Source of the DNA: Mya arenaria
Lineage: Eukaryota; Mollusca; Bivalvia; Myida; Myidae
Direction: 5' to 3'
DNA: 64,000 nt
Assembly (NCBI RefSeq): GCF_026914265.1
Contig: NC_069136.1
Location: forward strand, 30,471,201-30,535,200
Below are positions 57,981-64,000 of the stretch, piece by piece (within the stretch, counting starts at the first letter, position 1; each line of letters starts with the position of its first letter). A model generated the notes under the pieces. It was given only the letters and a program-made list of their open reading frames with translations, was not told the DNA's origin and did no database searches. The translations under genes were made by a program, and so were the position numbers.

Positions 57981-58269
57981 CATTCGGAGCTCCTCGGCCA
58001 TTTTTATCGAAACGTGTCGGGTGTATGCTGGTACATCAGTTGGATGTGTTCGTACATTTATGAATTGTATTATTAATTAAATATAGTGTTTTAGAGTTGT
58101 ATTTATTGATTTAAGTTTAAATTGAATGTCAGTCGCTAATTGCAAATATCATTAAGATTCCCAGGAGTTAAGTCAAAGCGTTTAACTGCTTGATTAAATT
58201 ACTACGCGATCTTCTTGTAGCGGACTTAAACGTACCACTTTTTGAGTATGTAAACCGTCCAAATACATC
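57981..58269. mobile_element. MITE family A, right terminus missing
   Basis: The left terminus CATTCGGAGCTCCTCGGCCA is intact at 57981. The interior follows the 323-bp element (ctacgcgatcttcttgtag, gtatgtaaaccgtccaaata) and stops at catcc, about 45 bp before the expected right end. Confidence 0.85.
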
Positions 58270-58604
58270 CGGATCCAATATGTTTGCTTTATTTTTTAAG
58301 TTTTACTACAAAATAAAACTTGCCACTCTTAAAAGCATGGTTTAGATATGCCAAAAAATGATGAAAATCTCGAATTCAATGTTTTTATGAAGTATACCAA
58401 GATTAATATGGCAGAAAGGTTCATTAAGCATGGTATTTCTACCTTATGAGACGAAAGAAGATTGCAGTTAATATTTTAGCATTCACCAATCAAACAATAT
58501 GTTTGCATATTCATGGTATTCAGCTATTTAATACATATGATTATAATCTTGTTATCAGTAATTACGGTGGCACAGAGGTGACATGTGTATATTTTTTATT
58601 TATC
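58270..58604. other. Intergenic, no gene seen
   Basis: AT-rich, with no recognisable feature. Confidence 0.4.
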
Positions 58605-58862
58605 TTCGTGCGCACAACATACTAAGTCGAGCGCAAGAGATAATATGTCGTGCGCACGAGTTACTTATATGTGGTGCGCACGAGTTACTAAGTCGTGCGC
58701 ACGAGATACTTAATTCGTGCGCACGAGAAACTATGTCGTGTGCACGAGTTACTTTGTCGTGCGCACGAGTTACTTACTCGTGCACACGAGATAATTAAGT
58801 TGTGCGCACGAGATACTATGCCGTGCGCACGAGTGACTAAGTCGTGCGCACGAGATAATTAG
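58605..58862. repeat. 21-24-bp minisatellite on TCGTGCGCACGA
   Basis: Twelve units of a 12-bp perfect palindrome, tcgtgcgcacga, each followed by a variable gttactaag, gatactatg or gataatta spacer. Because the core is self-complementary, the array can extrude as a row of small hairpins. The 71-codon open frame across it is periodic and not a gene. Confidence 0.92.
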
Positions 58863-59025
58863 CCAATCAGAATACACTTTACATACATGAATGTTGTTTG
58901 AAAATGGCTGATAGCAGAAACGATTTTATTCTCTCATATTTAATCTAGGGTAAACGTATGAAGAAATTCGGTTTCTTTTAGGCGATCAGCATGATATACA
59001 CTTATCACTTTGACATTTACATAGA

Positions 59026-59241
59026 GTGTGTTGCGGATTATTGTTGCGACGAAGAATCTATAGTGACTCTCGTACTGTGGTTGACTTCATTAGCAACACA
59101 ATTGAACATTCCGGACCTCTGCATGGATACCGAGTCATGCACCAACGTTGCATTGCCAATGGTTTACGGGTTCGGGCCAACGATGTTGCAACCGTCTTTC
59201 GTATATGCGACCCTCGGGTTAACTTAAACGTGACAAAGTAA
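59026..59241 (+). pseudogene. Integrase-type mobile-element fragment
   Basis: The frame contains RTVVDFISNTIEHSGPLHGY, then RVMHQRCIANGLRV and DVATVFRICDP. This resembles the region just before the catalytic core of an integrase-bearing element family common in fish, cnidarian and mollusc genomes ('hGYRwMHq.c...gl.V....V..il...DP'). It is a short, broken fossil with no recognisable ends. The family assignment is from memory of the pattern. Confidence 0.5.
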
Positions 59242-60747
59242 AGCAGACACCTTTAAAAATCGACCTGTCCTAAAACGTATACTGAAATAAATATTAGCTT
59301 CTGACGATATTACATCAGTGGAGACTTGTATTGACAAGTGGAAATTACAGCTCCTAGGACAGCTATGCCGCTTGCCAAATGCGTATCTCGCTAAATGTTA
59401 CTTATAGGGTATGGAGTAATACTCAATAATATATAAAACCTTATCCAGAGATTTGGTTTCATAAACAATGCACTGCCACGGATAAAGCATTAAGGCATTT
59501 TTAGTAAAATCTACTCTACACTTCAAACTTGACTTAGGCGTATTTAATTTACTACCAGGGTATGCCAGCTAAACCAAATGCATCCCAACAAAATGCATTC
59601 CACATATTAATTAGGTTTATGTTTAAGGCTGAGACAAACTGAGAAATATTCACACACATTCCGTTTCATTCGGCACTACGTACGTGACTATGACACAAAA
59701 TGTAGCAGTTCGATAGCCTGTCAACGCTTTACGCGATTTGATTTGAATGGTAAAAGTGTATAATATTCATTTAGTAATGGTTAAAAGTTTGTTGGTACGT
59801 ACTTATTCAAGAGAATGGTTTTATGCGACCCACATACATGTATTACAAACACAAGTAAAAACTAACAATCTCAATAAAAATGTCAATAGCCGATTTAGGC
59901 AATTTGAAATAAAGAAAATATACTTTATATGAATGAACTGCAATCACCAGACTGATTGTAGGATAAAATGAAGTATTATAATTTAATTTAAACATTATTT
60001 TTGAAACTGTTTGCGGATTCTGCTTTTTATATTGCGTTCTATAACTCGCCGATATTAGAATATTTGTTTCCATTAATAGTTTCAATTGCGTTATATTACG
60101 CAAAACGCAGCTTATTCGAACCTTATAAACCGCATAACATAGATTGAAAACTCATTACAGCGCTATTTATAGAAAGCTAATTAGTGTGCAGAACACAGTC
60201 CGTAGCTATTAGAGCAGACGGTTTACTAGGTATTTTCGATGTAAAAGTTTATGTTAATTAGGACGGTGACCACCGCAGTTCTAACCGCGCTAGGGTTGAT
60301 ACGCCCGTGCGCTCATTAATTTTCGAGATACGGTTATAAAAGTCTCAGGCCTAACATACGCCTGCCCTTATAACGGCTCTTGCACGATTAGAACGTCTGC
60401 CCATAGACTAGGAATCGAGACGGGTAGCTATACTAACACGACCGTGAATGGAAGAATATGTGTAATATGATAAATATGAATCAGGTCGAATCTTAATTTC
60501 ATTTTCGACTTCTATACCCAAAATAGAGGGAATTAAGAAAGGAATTCTCAAAGCAGTAGTCTACGGTATTCTGTTGCTGTTGTTCAACAATCACTTGAAA
60601 AAATATGTTCAAAGAAATCCTTCTTATTATATGTTATCTGCGTTTCTCCATGGCCTACTGTGTGTTTGTTATCTGTGTTTCTTAAAACCTTTCTCTTTTT
60701 TTGGTATCTGCGTTTAATACCGGATCCCGGCTTATATAAATCTCCGC
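59242..60747. other. Intergenic, no gene seen
   Basis: No exon or mobile element recognised. 60185-60440 is less AT-rich (ggtgaccaccgcagttctaa, ctagggttgatacgcccgtg) and might be an eroded RNA-derived repeat, but no A or B box is convincing. Confidence 0.4.
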
Positions 60748-60756
60748 AATTGCGGG

Positions 60757-60808
60757 CATTCGGAGCTCCTCGGCCATTTCGATAAAAATAGCCGAGGAGT
60801 TCCGAATG
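60757..60808. mobile_element. 52-bp minimal MITE family A element with 9-bp TSD
   Basis: The element consists only of the two termini back to back: cattcggagctcctcggcca and, from the other side, cattcggaactcctcggcta, joined through tttcgataaaaa. It is flanked by the identical 9-mers aattgcggg at 60748-60756 and 60809-60817. The intact target duplication shows that this 52-bp form, or a longer ancestor that later lost its interior, was itself inserted by transposition. Confidence 0.88.
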
Positions 60809-60817
60809 AATTGCGGG

Positions 60818-61479
60818 AAAAGGGAGGTAACTAAAATTGTAAACACGGAAATGGAAGTAAAGGTGTGCAGTTTTGACGAATTACAACGAAAGACAGGTAT
60901 TGTTATTTTGTACAAGAGCTCATATGAAAAACGTAATGATAGCCATCAACTTCACCCGAAACATAAACCCCTAGCCACAATAATGCGCATTTAGGGAACT
61001 CTTTTTAACATTTGGATATTCATTTTGTTCCCTAAAGTCGACTGATCCATACCAATGTAAAATATTTTCTTCAACTGTAAATCAACAATACTTAACACTT
61101 CACTGTTAAGTAAAAACACAATGAAACCATCTAGTATGTGCCTGTTATCTTTCCGCTCAATATAGCGCTGTGATCTGTCATTCTTTGGTTAACAACTAGT
61201 CTAAAATAATAGACGTGTTATACAGGATTCTTCCAATATCTAACGTCTAAATGTGTTTGTGCAAAAACCGGGGGTGTTTGAAAAAAATTGAAATTGTATA
61301 AAGTGAAGTATTTTATGGTTGAAATGGATAAAGGTTTATATTCATATTTTACCATGTAAGTGAAAAGTTATTTTACGCAAAACAAGCATTTAATGCATTA
61401 AAACACATTATTTCCCTTTCCAATAATTCGAATGTTGACTGACACAGACAACAATTATGCCAAGGGGAACAACTTGACC
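60818..61479. other. Intergenic, no gene seen
   Basis: The 62-codon frame starting at 60806 overlaps the MITE end and has no domain. Confidence 0.4.
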
Positions 61480-61573
61480 CAATCGTAATAACTCGGCCAC
61501 CTCCAACAAGCTTTGAGATAGACCTCGTAAATACAACCGTAACAACTCGGCCATGGCCGAAATGTTCCGATTG
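61480..61573. mobile_element. Possible diverged relative of MITE family A
   Basis: Ends caatcgtaataactcggcca and, reversed, caatcggaacatttcggcca resemble each other and CATTCGGAGCTCCTCGGCCA. An internal repeat (cgtaacaactcggcca) is present. The flanking 9-mers do not match, so the call is weak. Confidence 0.35.
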
Positions 61574-62421
61574 TTTTAAAATTGTGAACTGAAGCCTTGC
61601 ATGTGCCCGTCATGTATATATTGTTATGTTTTGACAAAATGAAATGTAGAAAAACCCGTCAAACTCATGATTATTCGTTGGATATTGATTTTTTGTGTAT
61701 GGAACTAATATAAAATAACATTATCTGGTAATATTTCTTGTTTTTATGATATTTTGTAGACGCAATATGCTTTAACCAGGAATCCCGACCAGAATAACTA
61801 CCCACTTTTCGTACAAAACAATTTGTATGTGAAGGATTTGCCATATCAAAAATCGTTTAAAACATCTAATGTACAATTATTTGGACTAGATAAATAACAA
61901 GTGGGACATGGATGCGTAGAGTCGCCAAATAAAAAATTGTCAAAAACTCTGAAGCAGCTGATTTTATGGACTAATCAACCCCCAGGTTTTTTTTTTTTGT
62001 AGTAAGATCTTTACTTAATATACAATAATAGACGTGTTATACGGGGTCGGCCCCGTTGTCTATCCCTATTAAATTATGATCAGACCTGTTTCGAGGCCAT
62101 CACAATTATTAATGTAGTTCACATTGTCGTTATACACATTTTTGAGTTGCCTTTAGGCAAACTCTCTGGAGTCATGTTTGATACCATATTTCAGAGTTAC
62201 ACTATTTTTCGCGGACCCCTTGATTCAGGTAGAATGCCGCGCTGAAAGAAGTTCCATATCTATCATGTTTTCCACATGAAAATTATTCAATTATTATGTG
62301 TGATGTGTCTTAATAAATCATTTATTGTGCGAGTCTGAAACTCGATTATTTGCATTTTGGTCAAATGAAGGTATTAAAAATGATTTATCCTGTCTCGTAG
62401 TAATTTATGCTTTTACATATT
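61574..62421. other. Intergenic, no gene seen
   Basis: Contains a second copy of aataatagacgtgttatac (near 62023; the first is near 61205), the only repeat noticed. Confidence 0.4.
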
Positions 62422-62504
62422 GTCAGAGGGGTGAGCGCAAGACTGTGTTAAGTGTAAAGCAATAAAGAATGCACTTAGCACAGTCTTGCGCTCACCCCTC
62501 TGTC
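62422..62504. repeat. 83-nt near-perfect hairpin
   Basis: Arms 62422-62454 and 62472-62504 pair over 33 positions with two DNA mismatches. One becomes a U-G pair in a plus-strand transcript; the other is next to the outer end. The loop is 17 nt (taaagcaataaagaatg). The core gaggggtgagcgcaagactg is perfectly mirrored. It could be a microRNA-like precursor or a tiny fold-back element; no target duplication was found. Confidence 0.85.
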
Positions 62505-64000
62505 AAATTGTGCAGTACCGGGTAATAAAAGTAGTCCATTGAATTTCCCGCCAGCTTGTCAAAACCCGCCCAATTCTGTGGTACTTCGGCTAAAAGTAGT
62601 CCATGAATGTGAAGTGTCGGGCGTGCTATTTTGTTATTTCATTAAAATAAACGTATGGAAATTAAAAAAATTTAACGTCGAGAAACGTTTGTTATCATAA
62701 GTGATTTATATACAATTCATTTTGAATGTTCGACTAAAATATCGCGGAGGAATCGTCGCCAGCTTCAATCCGGGCTAACTCTTCTACAAACCACAAACTA
62801 TATCTGGTAAGTAGCCAACTATAACAAATTGTTTTTCCTTCAATTTCTTATTGTATGTGTTGAGTATTTTACAATCATAGCAGTGCATTGTTATTTTTGT
62901 CTTGTGACATATCTGCACAATTTACAAAGCGTCCGAAGTCAGTCATTTTTCAAAAACTCTGGGCATCGTTCAACAACACCGGAGCCTGCCATTTTGTAAA
63001 ATCTCGGCCCTCGTTCAACAACAACGAATCGACAATCAGCAGTTCCGTTTGCATGCACTTGAATATATTGTCATTCACTTGAGTTTTCTTTTTATCGTAG
63101 GTTATTTATGTTTGATGTTCTCTGTGCATTTTTAAACAAACCATTTTTGCACAAATTACGTGAATTCGACTTCGGAAAAACGATCCGTCTTCGTTCATTT
63201 TAGCATGCATGGAATAATTTCGTAACCAAGCCTTATGTTTATCTCGGGTTATATATGTATGTTGTATTCCGTGCATTTCTACTTAACGTTACTCGAGTGC
63301 GCATGCTAAATTTAGGTTATCATTTTACTGCGCTATTCGCCCCCACCACCATTATCAAACACGTACATTTGGGATTTTTTTATTGATGTTCACACTCACA
63401 GACATGTATTGAATTGACATATTAAAGACTGGTTAAAAATCAGTTAACATTTTGTTTACATCAAGAGTTTGATAATCAATAGTTTGAGGTGTTTGGAATA
63501 TTGGATACATTGTTAAAATATTGTAAAGCAAGTATTTGAGAAGCACTTGTGACTTTTTTCATCAAGTGTTTACATCACACGTGTTTGAATATTGGAAACG
63601 AGATTTTAATTGTTAAGTGTGTGTTTGATCAATAGTTTGATTTTAACTTTTTCATTTTTATTGGTCGAGCTTCTTTGATTCTAAGTCCTTTGGACTGTAT
63701 TGAGCACAAAGTGTATTCTAAGTGTTTTCTCAAAGTGTATATATATAAAAGTGAACACTTAAAAATTGATTGCGTAATTGTTATACAAAGTATACCATCA
63801 CCCATACATAGAGCTTATTGGATAGAGTGTAACAGGATTCGCCCTATGTGTCTGTCTAGCCGTACACATGTTCGTGTCTGATCCATATCTCCCGTCATGA
63901 ATAAATGATTTTTTAAATTTTACAGAAATGTTAACCACATCCAAGATTATGTGTTGCAGGTCAAAGGTCATATATTCTACTAGTACAGCTAGTGACTTCA
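62505..64000. other. No gene fixed; possible 5' exon near 62730-62806
   Basis: cgcggaggaatcgtcgccag is less AT-rich than its surroundings and is followed by acaaactatatctg|gtaagt, a strong donor site at 62807. This would suit a plus-strand 5' non-coding exon of a gene lying to the right of the window, but no coding exon follows. A weak direct repeat (ggttatttatgtttgatg, ctgtgcattt) recurs at about 63100 and 63250. Confidence 0.3.

Noticed and set aside
58583-58798. 71-codon frame with RAHELL/CARVTLS repeats
   Set aside because: Translation of the TCGTGCGCACGA minisatellite.
60185-60440. Possible RNA gene or SINE in a less AT-rich patch
   Set aside because: No convincing cloverleaf or polymerase III boxes, and no second copy seen.

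Overview
The window looks like nuclear DNA of a metazoan, most likely a bivalve mollusc. This is an inference from AT-rich sequence, short exons with GT-AG introns, several non-LTR retrotransposons, tRNA-derived SINEs, many short terminal-inverted-repeat elements, and dispersed tandem 'gacctagtttttgacc' and 'aacaagagctgtcac' repeats of a kind I associate with bivalve genomes. There are no bacterial operons, CRISPR arrays or rRNA genes. Most of the 64 kb is repetitive, and only a few stretches look like host coding sequence.

Region 1 (1-18.8 kb) is a recent tandem segmental duplication. A 7,551-bp unit (1-7551) is repeated almost identically at 7552-15101 and partly again at 15102-16654. Each full unit holds a 323-bp MITE with a 9-bp target duplication, a block of the palindrome GGGACCCATATGGGTCCC, about 16 monomers of a ~177-bp satellite, a second palindrome block in inverted context, and a decayed spliced gene whose last exons resemble the DUF4806 domain. 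The third copy stops matching inside a satellite monomer and runs into an older, degenerate part of the satellite.

Region 2 (18.8-42 kb) is a graveyard of mobile elements. It has MITEs of at least four families; a 5'-truncated minus-strand LINE (22.85-25.53 kb) lying between pieces of one or two plus-strand LINEs, one carrying a 2A-like DVExNPGP motif; and diverged tandem repeats with SINE insertions. A second LINE (34.69-37.84 kb) is followed directly by a 39-bp minisatellite of about 28 units. Fragments include a PHD-type zinc finger and an ORF1-like C-terminus.

Region 3 (42-46 kb) holds a minus-strand, intron-containing FLYWCH/MULE transposase gene. Its ten exons can be traced from ATG to stop, but it carries several disabling changes and a 92-bp triplication across one splice acceptor.

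Region 4 (46-64 kb) has two tandem repeat arrays and the best candidate for a host gene: minus-strand exons at 56402-56443, 53368-53452 and 53050-53179 whose reading phases agree, and possibly one at 49325-49429. The first lies inside a perfect 95-bp inverted repeat, so the mini-exon exists in both orientations. Further right are more MITE copies, including a 52-bp element made only of its two termini with a 9-bp target duplication, a minisatellite built on TCGTGCGCACGA, an integrase-type fragment and a near-perfect 83-nt hairpin at 62.4 kb. All alignments were made by eye.
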